From Buchnera aphidicola (Periphyllus acericola) (GTDB lineage Bacteria > Pseudomonadota > Gammaproteobacteria > Enterobacterales > Enterobacteriaceae), in assembly GCF_964019855.1 (NCBI RefSeq), contig NZ_OZ026466.1:372001-436000 (forward strand): DNA of 64,000 nt. The letters run 5' to 3'. Position 1 is the first letter of the stretch, and the number at the start of each line of letters is the position of its first letter. The position numbers were made by a program, and so were the translations under genes. The notes under the pieces were generated by a model. That model did no database searches, was not told the DNA's origin, and worked only from the letters and a program-made list of their open reading frames with translations. Positions 44,993 to 53,387 of this stretch are shown here, piece after piece.

Positions 44993-45218
44993 ATAAATAC
45001 CTTTTTAAAGAAATTTCTTTTGTTAATAAAATATATAAATTATTTTTTTTCTTTATTTTTTTTTTTATTTCTTTTTTTAATTTTAGTATTTTTTTTAATT
45101 AAAATATTTTAATATAAAAAAATATTATTTATAATATATTAATTAATTACGTGATATTAAATTTTGTTTTATTTTATTACGTATATTCTATAAATTTTTT
45201 ATAAATAAATTAAAAAAA

Positions 45219-45896
45219 ATGATAATTTTAAATAAAATGTATAAGTATGATTGGAAAAATTTATTAAAAGAAAAAAAAATAAAAATTATAAAAATAGTAC
45301 GTAAAATTAATAATTTAAGATCTTTTGAAAGAATTTTTCCAAAAAAAAAAGATGTTTTTAAAGTTTTTAATTTAACTAAATTTAATGATATTAAAGTAGT
45401 AATATTAGGTCAAGATCCATATTTTAAAGAAAAACAAGCTCATGGCTTAGCATTTTCTGTAAAATCAGGAATTATTTGTCCTCCTTCATTGAAAAATATT
45501 TTTAAAGAAATTAAAAGAGATATTAATGATAAAATAAAATTTAAATCAGGATGTTTAAAAAAATGGTCTTATCAAGGTGTTTTTTTATTAAATTCTATTT
45601 TAACTGTATCTTTAAATCGTCCTAGGTCACATATTAAATTTGGATGGGAAGAGATTACGGATTATGTTATTTCATTAATTAATTTTTATCATTCTGGAGT
45701 AATATTTTTATTGTGGGGATCTTATGCTCAAAAGAAAAGAAGTCTTATTGATATAAAAAAAAATTATGTTTTATGTACATCTCATCCATCTCCTTTTTCA
45801 GTATATAAAGGATTTTTTGGTTGTAAACATTTTTCTGAAGTAAATAGATTATTAAAATTTGAAAAACAAAAAATTATTGATTGGAGTATTGATTAA
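45219..45896 (+). CDS. ung: Ung, uracil-DNA glycosylase
   Basis: Removes uracil from DNA, limiting C-to-T change. 225 residues (E. coli 229). The water-activating Asp66 is in GQDPY (64-68) and the catalytic His is in HPSPFS (189-194). The residue after GQDPY, His in E. coli and most family members, is Phe69 here. QAHGLAFSV and LLNSILTV are conserved. The ATG at 45219 has no clear ribosome-binding site; an in-frame ATG at 45237 would also fit the alignment. Confidence 0.96.
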   Translation: MIILNKMYKYDWKNLLKEKKIKIIKIVRKINNLRSFERIFPKKKDVFKVFNLTKFNDIKVVILGQDPYFKEKQAHGLAFSVKSGIICPPSLKNIFKEIKRDINDKIKFKSGCLKKWSYQGVFLLNSILTVSLNRPRSHIKFGWEEITDYVISLINFYHSGVIFLLWGSYAQKKRSLIDIKKNYVLCTSHPSPFSVYKGFFGCKHFSEVNRLLKFEKQKIIDWSID

Positions 45897-45940
45897 AATT
45901 TTTTATTTTTATGTTTTATAAAAAAATTTATTTTATTCTT

Positions 45941-46489
45941 TTAAACATCTACTAATGCTTTTCTTAATAATTTTTTATCTATAGAATATCCATTTTTTAA
46001 AACTTTTTTTATTTTTAAGTATTTATGAGCATTTTCTTTATTAATATTTAATTTATGTTTTTCATGATTATATATTTCATCTATTTTACCTTCTATTCTA
46101 ATATTATTTTTTTTAATTAAATCTAATAAAGATTTTTTAATTAAAGAAATTCCTCTTAATTTTGGATCATCTTTATTATTTATATTAGAAATTAAAACAA
46201 TAATTTTTTCAAGATCATCTATAATTAAAAATATTTTTTTAAAAAAATCGTGTCTTTTTTTTTTTTTAATTATTTTACATTCTTCGCTTGTTTTCTTTTT
46301 TATATTATCTTCTTTTGCTAAAAATATTAATGGTAGTTCTTTAATTTGTTTTTTATTTTTTAGGATTTTATCTTTTAATTTATATATTGTTTGTAAAATT
46401 TTTTTTATTTTTTTTTTTTTATCTACTTTATTTTCTTTTTGATTAATTTCTTTTTCTTGTTTAATTTTTTTATCTTCTGTAAAAGTCAT
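45941..46489 (-). CDS. grpE: GrpE, nucleotide exchange factor for DnaK
   Basis: Releases ADP from DnaK. 182 residues from the ATG at 46489, which is preceded by GGTGA; a GTG at 46498 would add three. The family signature at the C-terminus is recognisable as GYSIDKKLLRKALV (E. coli GYTLNGRTIRAAMV), with FLIIDDLEKI in the head. The N-terminal coiled coil is Lys/Glu/Ile-rich and strongly diverged. A run of 13 T at 46255-46267 encodes Lys4. It lies downstream of ssrA on the same strand; I see no heat-shock promoter before it. Confidence 0.88.
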   Translation of the reverse strand: MTFTEDKKIKQEKEINQKENKVDKKKKIKKILQTIYKLKDKILKNKKQIKELPLIFLAKEDNIKKKTSEECKIIKKKKRHDFFKKIFLIIDDLEKIIVLISNINNKDDPKLRGISLIKKSLLDLIKKNNIRIEGKIDEIYNHEKHKLNINKENAHKYLKIKKVLKNGYSIDKKLLRKALVDV

Positions 46490-46786
46490 AAATTTCACCG
46501 TATTATTTTGATTAGTTTTTATTAAAATTAATATTTATTTATAAATTTATTATATTTTAAATTTTGTATAATTTTAAATTAAAATATTTAATTAAATTTA
46601 ATTTATTTAAAATTTTTTTATTTTATATATTTTATTTAAATTATATAATAATTTATTTTAATTACATAATATATAAAATATTTTTTAAAAATTTTATTGT
46701 TTATATAAAAAAATATTTTTTTTATTTTTTTAAATATATTATAGAAATATTTATATTTTTTAAAAAAATTTTTTATATTTTAAATT

Positions 46787-47176
46787 TGGAGCTGGCGGGA
46801 TTCGAACCCGCGTCCAAATATTTTTTTGTACTAATGCACTACATGATTAGTCTTCTATGATTCTCTTTTTCTTTTTTATTAAAGACAATTTAAAGAAACG
46901 TAGTTTTTTTTTAAAATAAATTGAAATATAAAAACAATATTTTAATTTTGTTTCTTATTTTTTTTAAACCATTTATGTATTTTGAAATAATCTAATTTTG
47001 AAAGAAACAAATCAAATAGATTTATAAATGGGCTTTAAAACAGTTTTTTAAGCTGCTAAAGCGTATTCCTGTTTATTTTTTGCAGATATTTTTAATTTTG
47101 GTTTTTTTACGAGGCAAACCAACCCTCGTCATGCACATCAGTATTAGAATTATTTGTCAAATCCTAAATCAGCCCC
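46787..47176 (-). ncRNA. ssrA: tmRNA (ssrA)
   Basis: Rescues stalled ribosomes by trans-translation. Read on the minus strand, it opens with GGGGCTGATT at 47176 and ends with the tRNA-like half GCGGGTTCGAATCCCGCCAGCTCCA at 46787-46812; GGGGCTG pairs with CAGCTCC as the acceptor stem. The tag frame runs from GCA at 47083 to TAA at 47048 and encodes AKNKQEYALAA (E. coli: ANDENYALAA). No CCA is encoded after the discriminator A, so the tail must be added enzymatically. The 297 bases between it and grpE are A/T spacer. Confidence 0.96.
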
Positions 47177-47332
47177 ATATTTATAATTTTTATTTTTTAT
47201 ATTTATAATTATATTTTAAACTATTATAATATTATATATTATGAGATTACAAATATTTTTTTATTTTTAACATTTTATATAATAATTATTCTTATTATTT
47301 TAATATATGTTTTAAGAGGTATCTATTTTTTT

Positions 47333-47662
47333 ATGAAAATAATTTCTAAAATTAAAAATCAAATTTCTAAATACCCTATTCTTATATATATGAAAGGTTC
47401 TCCTCAATTTCCTAGTTGTGGTTTTTCTTCAAGAGCAGTTCAAATTTTATCAAGTTTTAAAGTAAAGTTTTTTCATGTAGATATTCTTAAAAATTTAGAT
47501 ATAAGAAATGAACTTCCAAAATTTTCTAATTGGCCTACTTTTCCTCAAATATGGATTTCTGGAAAATTAATAGGAGGTAGTGATATCTTATTTGAGTTAT
47601 ATAAAAATGGAAAATTACAAGAAATAATTAAAAAAGCTTTAAAAGGTAGTAAAAATAAATAA
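47333..47662 (+). CDS. grxD: GrxD, monothiol glutaredoxin
   Basis: CGFS-type glutaredoxin that binds and transfers [2Fe-2S] clusters. 109 residues (E. coli 115). The active site is PSCGFSSRA near residue 27; the glutathione site continues as WPTFPQIWISGKLIGGSDIL at 63-82. AAGAGG lies upstream of the ATG. It may supply clusters for complex I and other Fe-S proteins. Confidence 0.96.
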   Translation: MKIISKIKNQISKYPILIYMKGSPQFPSCGFSSRAVQILSSFKVKFFHVDILKNLDIRNELPKFSNWPTFPQIWISGKLIGGSDILFELYKNGKLQEIIKKALKGSKNK

Positions 47663-47700
47663 AAATATTTTTTTTATATTATTAAAATTTTATTAAAATG

Positions 47701-47738
47701 AGATATGATGTATTTTTTTTTAAAATTTCATCATATCT
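47701..47738. terminator. Convergent grxD/rnt hairpin
   Basis: AGATATGATG at 47701-47710 pairs perfectly with CATCATATCT at 47729-47738, with an 18-base A/T loop. It starts 39 bases after the grxD stop and lies 60 bases past the rnt stop, so it probably ends transcription in both directions. Confidence 0.6.
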
Positions 47739-47797
47739 TTAAATTTAAAAAAAATTAAAATAAAAAATTAATTTAAATTATTTTGTATAATATATTT

Positions 47798-48436
47798 TTA
47801 TATATTATTTATTGGCCAACCTCCTAATTTTTTCCAACGATTAATTATTTTACAAAATAAGTTTGCTGTTTGAAGAGTATCATATAACGCAGAGTGTGCT
47901 TGATTATTATCAAATGATAACCCAATTGCTCTGCAAGCTTTAGATAAAACAGTTTGACCAACTGCTAATCCACTTAATGTTGCTGTATCAAATGTTGCAA
48001 ATGGATGAAATGGATTTTTCTTTATTTTTGACCGTTCTGATGCTGACATAATAAAACTATGATCAAAGTTTGCATTATGAGCAACAATTATTGCTTTACT
48101 ACATTCATATTTTTTTATACCATGATATATTATAGAAAAAATTTCTTTTAATGCAAGTTTTTCACTTATTGCACCTCTAAGAGGATTAAATGGATCAATT
48201 TTATTAAAAGATAATGCTTCTTTTTTAATTAATGAACCTTGAAAAGGTTTGATATGAAAATGAATTTTTTTTTCTATATTTAACCATCCATAATTGTTCA
48301 TTGTTAATGTAATTACAGCTATTTCTAATAATGCATCTGTTATTGGATTGAATCCAGATGTTTCAACATCTATTACGACTGGATAAAAAGTTCGAAATCT
48401 TTCACTTAGAAGATTTTTTTTATTTATTTTTTGCAT
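47798..48436 (-). CDS. rnt: Rnt, ribonuclease T
   Basis: DEDD-family 3'-5' exoribonuclease that trims tRNA and other stable RNA 3' ends. 212 residues (E. coli 215). Catalytic acids are in [11 protein letters not shown] near residue 22 and [10 protein letters not shown] near 121; [14 protein letters not shown] near 182 completes the site. GGAA precedes the ATG. With tRNA CCA ends probably not encoded, as in the tmRNA here, this activity links to CCA repair. Confidence 0.97.
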   Translation of the reverse strand: MQKINKKNLLSERFRTFYPVVIDVETSGFNPITDALLEIAVITLTMNNYGWLNIEKKIHFHIKPFQGSLIKKEALSFNKIDPFNPLRGAISEKLALKEIFSIIYHGIKKYECSKAIIVAHNANFDHSFIMSASERSKIKKNPFHPFATFDTATLSGLAVGQTVLSKACRAIGLSFDNNQAHSALYDTLQTANLFCKIINRWKKLGGWPINNI

Positions 48437-48692
48437 TACTATTCCATAATTTAAACATATTAGTTTAATATAAATTTATATTTATAAATTATAAGCAATT
48501 TTATAGATTATTTTTTTTTATATAAATAATTAGTTTTAGTAAGAAATAATTTAATATTAAATTTATTTTTTTAAGTTATATATTTAACATATTAGTTATT
48601 GAATGTTAAGAATAATAATGTTTTATATTAACAATATTTTCAATATTTTTTATAGTATTTAATTAATTTATTTTATTATAAGGATTTTTAAA

Positions 48693-49322
48693 ATGATACA
48701 TAAATTACCAGATTTAAATTTTTTTTATGACGATTTTGAACCTTATTTTGATACTAAAACTATGAAGATTCATTATACTAAACATCATCAAACATATATC
48801 AATAATTTAAATAATTTTTTAAAAAACACAAAATTTTCAAAATATGATAAAAATTCTTTATTATCTAAATTAGATTTAATTCCTAAGAAAAATAGAAATT
48901 ATGTTCGAAATAATTTAGGCGGTCATATCAATCATAGTTTTTTTTGGAAAATTTTAAAAAAAAATACTTTTTTAAAAGGTAAATTAAAAAAATATATTAA
49001 GAAATATTTTTTAAATTTTGATAATTTTAAAAAATGTTTTATACAATCTGCTATGGGTCATTTTGGTTCAGGATGGGTTTGGTTAGTTCAATGGAAGAAA
49101 AAATTATTTATTACAAATACTTCAAATCAGGATAATCCAAGAATGAGTAAAAATTTTGTTAAAAATTCAGGTTTTCCTATTCTTGGTTTGGATTTATGGG
49201 AACATTCTTATTATTTAAAATATCAAAATAATAAATTAGAATATATAAATGCTTATTTTAATATTATAAATTGGGATCAAGCTTCTATAAATTTTGAGAA
49301 ATCTTTATTGTTAAACATATAA
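48693..49322 (+). CDS. sodA: SodA, manganese superoxide dismutase
   Basis: Converts superoxide to hydrogen peroxide. 209 residues (E. coli 206). Metal ligands are visible: His in IHYTKHHQTY near residue 26, His in GGHINHSFFW near 79, and Asp and His in LDLWEHSYY near 168. The Gln in NQDNP near residue 147 is the position typical of Mn-type enzymes. AAGGA precedes the ATG. It pairs with the peroxiredoxin for oxygen defence around an active respiratory chain. Confidence 0.96.
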   Translation: MIHKLPDLNFFYDDFEPYFDTKTMKIHYTKHHQTYINNLNNFLKNTKFSKYDKNSLLSKLDLIPKKNRNYVRNNLGGHINHSFFWKILKKNTFLKGKLKKYIKKYFLNFDNFKKCFIQSAMGHFGSGWVWLVQWKKKLFITNTSNQDNPRMSKNFVKNSGFPILGLDLWEHSYYLKYQNNKLEYINAYFNIINWDQASINFEKSLLLNI

Positions 49323-49453
49323 ATTTAAATATATATTATATATTATAAGAGAAATATTTTTTTCTTTATTTTATAAATTAAATCAATTATTATGTTTTTT
49401 ATATAACTATTTTATTATTATAGAATAACTTTTAAATTTTTAGGTAAAATAAT

Positions 49454-50008
49454 TTGAATAAAATAAAAATGATAATAGGATTAGGAAATCCAATATCTAA
49501 TTATAAAAATACACGTCATAATGTTGGAATTTGGTATATAAAATTATTATCAAATTATTTTCATTCAAATTTTAAAAAAATAAAAAAATTTTTAGGATAT
49601 AAATGTAAAATTTCTTTTTTAAAAAAAGATATATTATTATTTTTTCCAGATATTTTTATGAATTTAAATGGGAATTCTATATTAAAAGTATCTCAATTTT
49701 ATAATATTAAATTAAGTGAAATGTTAGTTATTCATGATGAGTTAGATTTATTACCAGGATTTATAAAAATAAAATATGGTTATGGAAGTAATGGACATAA
49801 TGGTTTAAAAAGTGTTATAGAAAAATTTAATAAAAATACTTTTTATCATCGTCTATCAATTGGAATAGGTCGTCCAAATTTTAGAAAAGATGTTTCTAAC
49901 TTTGTTTTATCAACACCTAAACTAAATGAAAAAAATATCATTTTGAAATCTATTAATAAATCAATTAATTCAATTTTTTTTAAAAAAAAATATAATTTTT
50001 TATTTTAA
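49454..50008 (+). CDS. pth: Pth, peptidyl-tRNA hydrolase
   Basis: Recycles tRNA from prematurely released peptidyl-tRNA. 184 residues (E. coli 194), slightly short at the C-terminus. The catalytic His is in NTRHNVGIWY near residue 23; FMNLNG and HDELDL are also conserved. The start is TTG at 49454, with AGG upstream; the E. coli protein aligns from there (MNKIKMIIGLGNP). The ATG at 49469 would cut into the conserved N-terminal strand. It is followed by ychF after 23 bases. Confidence 0.95.
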   Translation: MNKIKMIIGLGNPISNYKNTRHNVGIWYIKLLSNYFHSNFKKIKKFLGYKCKISFLKKDILLFFPDIFMNLNGNSILKVSQFYNIKLSEMLVIHDELDLLPGFIKIKYGYGSNGHNGLKSVIEKFNKNTFYHRLSIGIGRPNFRKDVSNFVLSTPKLNEKNIILKSINKSINSIFFKKKYNFLF

Positions 50009-50031
50009 TTTTTTGTAAACAAAGGAAGATT

Positions 50032-51078
50032 ATGGGTGTTCAATGTGGAATTATTGGTTTACCAAATGTAGGAAAATCTACTATTTTTAACATTTTAACA
50101 AAAATGACTGTTCCATCACTGAATTTTCCATTTTGTACTATTAGTCCTAATATAGGATTTTCAATTGTTTATGATAAAAGATTAATTAATTTGAAAAAGA
50201 TTGTTTCTCCTAAAAAAGTTATTTTTTCATCAGTTAAATTAGTGGATATTGCTGGTTTAGTAAAAGGTGCATCAAAAGGTGAAGGTTTAGGTAACAAATT
50301 TTTACAAGAAATAAAAAAAGTTAATGCTTTAATACATGTTGTTAGATGTTTTAAAGATGAAAGTATTATTCATGTACAGAATAAAGTAAATCCTATTAAT
50401 GATATTGATGTAATTAATACAGAACTAATATTTTCAGATATTAATGTTTGTGAAAAAAGCATTATTATTTTAAATAATTCTAAAAATATAGATGAAAATT
50501 TAATTTATGAAGAAAAGTCTTTATTAAATAAATGTTTGTTAAATTTAAAAAATTTTATATTTTTGAGAAAAATTAATTTTTCTCAAAAAGAAATGTTTTT
50601 AATAAAAAAGTTTAATTTTTTAACTTTAAAACCAATGTTATATTTAATTAACATTAACATAGATAATAAAAAAAATGTTTGTTTGAACAATGTTAAAGAA
50701 TTTTTAAAAAATGATATTTATAAAACAATTAACCCAAACTCTTTAAAAGAGACAAATAAATATGATAATAGATTATTTGACTTATCTAAAATTATTCATT
50801 CTATTTACAAAATTTTAAAATTAAAAACTTTTTTTACTGTTGGAAAAAAAGAAATTCGAGCATGGTCTTTTATAAAGAATTCAAAATGTATAGATGTTTC
50901 TAAAATTATACATAGTGATTTTAAAAAGGGATTTATACGAGCAAAAGTAATTCGTTATAAAGATTTTATCCGTTATAAAAATGAAAATTCTGTTAAGAAA
51001 GCTGGAAAATTGAAATTAGAAGGAAAGAATTATTTAGTTCAAGATGGAGATATTATACATTTTTTATTTAATTTATAA
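50032..51078 (+). CDS. ychF: YchF, Obg-family ATPase
   Basis: Ribosome-associated P-loop NTPase of the Obg group that prefers ATP. 348 residues (E. coli 363). The Walker A motif is GLPNVGKST near residue 9, and DIAGLVKGASKGEGLGNKFL near 68 holds switch II. The C-terminal TGS-like domain ends with VQDGDIIHF. The central helical region is shortened and AT-biased. AAGGAAG precedes the ATG. pth-ychF is the E. coli order. Confidence 0.97.
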   Translation: MGVQCGIIGLPNVGKSTIFNILTKMTVPSLNFPFCTISPNIGFSIVYDKRLINLKKIVSPKKVIFSSVKLVDIAGLVKGASKGEGLGNKFLQEIKKVNALIHVVRCFKDESIIHVQNKVNPINDIDVINTELIFSDINVCEKSIIILNNSKNIDENLIYEEKSLLNKCLLNLKNFIFLRKINFSQKEMFLIKKFNFLTLKPMLYLININIDNKKNVCLNNVKEFLKNDIYKTINPNSLKETNKYDNRLFDLSKIIHSIYKILKLKTFFTVGKKEIRAWSFIKNSKCIDVSKIIHSDFKKGFIRAKVIRYKDFIRYKNENSVKKAGKLKLEGKNYLVQDGDIIHFLFNL

Positions 51079-51112
51079 GATATTTTTTTGTTGATTATTT
51101 AAAAAATTTTTT

Positions 51113-51135
51113 AGAGAGGAATTTTTTTCCTCTCT
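51113..51135. terminator. Convergent ychF/thrC hairpin
   Basis: AGAGAGGAA at 51113-51121 pairs perfectly with TTCCTCTCT at 51127-51135 around a five-T loop. It is compact and comparatively GC-rich for this genome, with T-rich DNA after it on the plus strand. It lies between the stops of ychF and thrC and is a good bidirectional terminator candidate. Confidence 0.75.
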
Positions 51136-51143
51136 TATATTTT

Positions 51144-52427
51144 TTAATTTTTAATCAGTATTCTTTTTAATTTTTTAAAATCTGGTTTTATATTATAACA
51201 AAATTCTTTTAAATTAGATAAATTAGATATAATTTTTGATTTTTTTAGTTTTATTTTTAAATTTCTTTCAACGGTTTTTTTAAATTTAATTGGATGTGCC
51301 GTTCCTAAAAAAATTCCATATTCTTCTTTTTTTATTTCTTTTTTTAAAATAGTATATGCTATTGATGCATGTGGTTCTGAGATATACTTGTATTTTTTAA
51401 ATAATTCTTTTAGATTTTTTATTGTTTCTTTTTCTGTTACACTACCATATCCTAATTCTTTTATATTCCATTTTTTTCTTTTAAATATTTCTTCTACTCT
51501 AGTCCAGTTATTTGGTTTACTAATATCCATTGCATTAGAAATTGTAGAAATTGTTGGGTATGGATTCCAAATTCCTTCTTTTAAAAATCTTGGAATAGTA
51601 TCATTCGAATTAGTAGATAAAATTAATTTTTTTATTGGTAATCCCATAGATTTTGCTAATAGTCCTGCTGTTAAGTTTCCAAAATTTCCACATGGTATAG
51701 ATAATACTATGTTTTTTTTTTTAATTAAATGAAAGATTTCAAAAAAATAACATATTTGTGCAAGTAATCTACTTATATTAATAGAATTTGCTGAGTTTAA
51801 TTGTGTATATTTTTTTATTTCTTGATCATTAAATGACTGTTTGACAAGTTTTTGACAATCATCAAAACTTCCATCAATTGCTATAGTTATAATATTTTTT
51901 CCTAAAGTACAAAATAGTTTTTTTTGAATAGTACTAATTTTTCCTTTTGGATATAATATTACTACTTTAATGTTTTTCATTTTATAAAATGCATGAGCTA
52001 CTGCTGCTCCTGTATCTCCAGAAGTTGCAGTTAATATTGTAATTAATTTTTTTTTTTTATTTAAGAATGATAAAATATGAGCCATAAATTTAGCTCCATA
52101 ATCTTTAAACGCAAGAGTTGGTCCATGAAACAATTCACAACATGCAATATTTTTTTTAATTTTTGAAATTTTAGGTTCTGAAAATGAAAATGCTGATTTT
52201 ACACTAGAATATATAATTTTTTTTTTTATTTCTGATCCAATTAATAGAGATAAAATTTTTTGACTTCGATGAACAAATTTTTTTTTCAATAAATTTTTTA
52301 TTGTTTCTTTAGAAAATATTGGTAGATTTTTTGGAAAAAATAATCCTTGTTTAGCACCTAAACCTAGTTTAACTGCATTTGAAAAATTTACTATTTCATT
52401 TTTTTTTTTAAGATTATATAATTTCAT
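51144..52427 (-). CDS. thrC: ThrC, threonine synthase
   Basis: PLP enzyme converting O-phosphohomoserine to threonine. 427 residues (E. coli 428). The PLP lysine is in HGPTLAFKDYGAKFM near residue 108, and the phosphate-binding ATSGDTGAAVAHA near 140. The ATG at 52427 lies inside the end of thrB (14-base overlap) with AGGA upstream. Last gene of thrABC. Confidence 0.97.
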   Translation of the reverse strand: MKLYNLKKKNEIVNFSNAVKLGLGAKQGLFFPKNLPIFSKETIKNLLKKKFVHRSQKILSLLIGSEIKKKIIYSSVKSAFSFSEPKISKIKKNIACCELFHGPTLAFKDYGAKFMAHILSFLNKKKKLITILTATSGDTGAAVAHAFYKMKNIKVVILYPKGKISTIQKKLFCTLGKNIITIAIDGSFDDCQKLVKQSFNDQEIKKYTQLNSANSINISRLLAQICYFFEIFHLIKKKNIVLSIPCGNFGNLTAGLLAKSMGLPIKKLILSTNSNDTIPRFLKEGIWNPYPTISTISNAMDISKPNNWTRVEEIFKRKKWNIKELGYGSVTEKETIKNLKELFKKYKYISEPHASIAYTILKKEIKKEEYGIFLGTAHPIKFKKTVERNLKIKLKKSKIISNLSNLKEFCYNIKPDFKKLKRILIKN

Positions 52428-53364
52428 TAAAATTATTTCCTATTTTTCTTGATCCAACAGAGTCTATTTTGCAAATATGAGAAAATCCATTTTTTGTTTG
52501 AATATATTTTTCTAGAAAATATTTTTTAATTTTTTTTGCTATTTTTTTATTTTTACATATAGAAAAAATAGTTGGTCCAGAACCAGAAATTCCAAATGCA
52601 ATAGATCCTAACTTTTGTACTCTTTTTTTATGTTGAGAAAAATTTTTTATTAATTTTTTTCTATAAGGTTCAGCTAAAACATCTTTTATAGAAGAAGATG
52701 CAAGATTTTCTTGATTTGTATAAGATGCATGAATAAAACATGATATATATTTACTATGTTGAATACAAATTTTTCTAGAATATTTTTTTGGAAGTATTGA
52801 TCTAGATATTATAGTAGAAAGTTTTATTCCTGGCCATGCTATTATCCAATACCAATTTTTGAAATATTTAATTTTTTGAGAAATTTTTTTTTCATTTTCA
52901 ATTATTAATCTTACTCCTCCAAGATAAGATGGAGCAACATTATCATAATGTTTTCCTCCTGAAATTTCTTTTTCTATTTTTCCCATTAAATATAAAAGTT
53001 TATTTTTTTTTAAAGGATTTTTAAAAAAAATATTTAATGCAGTTAATGTAGATACTATAGATGATGCACTGGATCCTAATCCTGAACTAATTGGTAAATT
53101 TTTTTCAAGAGTAATATGTACATTTTTTTTAATTTTTAATTTTTTTGAAAAAATAGACCAAGATTTCCAGGCTATATTATTTTTATATAGTTTTGGAAGT
53201 TCTGAAGAAAATTTTCCTATATTTGTTAATTTAAATTTTTTTGATAGTTTTATAGAAACACAATCTCCTAATAATTTATTATTTATTGGTGTTATTGCAG
53301 CTCCTAATATATCAAATCCTACTCCTAAATTTCCAATAGATGCTGGTGCATATATTTTTGTCAT
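52414..53364 (-). CDS. thrB: ThrB, homoserine kinase
   Basis: GHMP-family kinase phosphorylating homoserine. 316 residues (E. coli 310). The N-terminal APASIGNLGVGFDILG and the ATP loop LPISSGLGSSASSIV (near residue 90) are clear, as is FGISGSGPTIFSI near 265. It is separated from thrA by 23 bases and overlaps thrC. Confidence 0.97.
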   Translation of the reverse strand: MTKIYAPASIGNLGVGFDILGAAITPINNKLLGDCVSIKLSKKFKLTNIGKFSSELPKLYKNNIAWKSWSIFSKKLKIKKNVHITLEKNLPISSGLGSSASSIVSTLTALNIFFKNPLKKNKLLYLMGKIEKEISGGKHYDNVAPSYLGGVRLIIENEKKISQKIKYFKNWYWIIAWPGIKLSTIISRSILPKKYSRKICIQHSKYISCFIHASYTNQENLASSSIKDVLAEPYRKKLIKNFSQHKKRVQKLGSIAFGISGSGPTIFSICKNKKIAKKIKKYFLEKYIQTKNGFSHICKIDSVGSRKIGNNFNEII

Positions 53365-53387
53365 TTATTTATTTTCCAAAAATAATT

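Noticed and set aside
46787-46812. tRNA-like T-arm (GGGTTCGAATCCC) suggesting a tRNA gene
   Set aside because: It is the 3' half of tmRNA; there is no D-arm or anticodon arm at tRNA spacing, and the tag frame lies upstream.
46564-46860. A 98-codon plus-strand frame upstream of grxD
   Set aside because: Its first three quarters are Phe/Ile/Tyr/Lys low-complexity from A/T spacer, and its end is the antisense of the tmRNA acceptor/T-arm.
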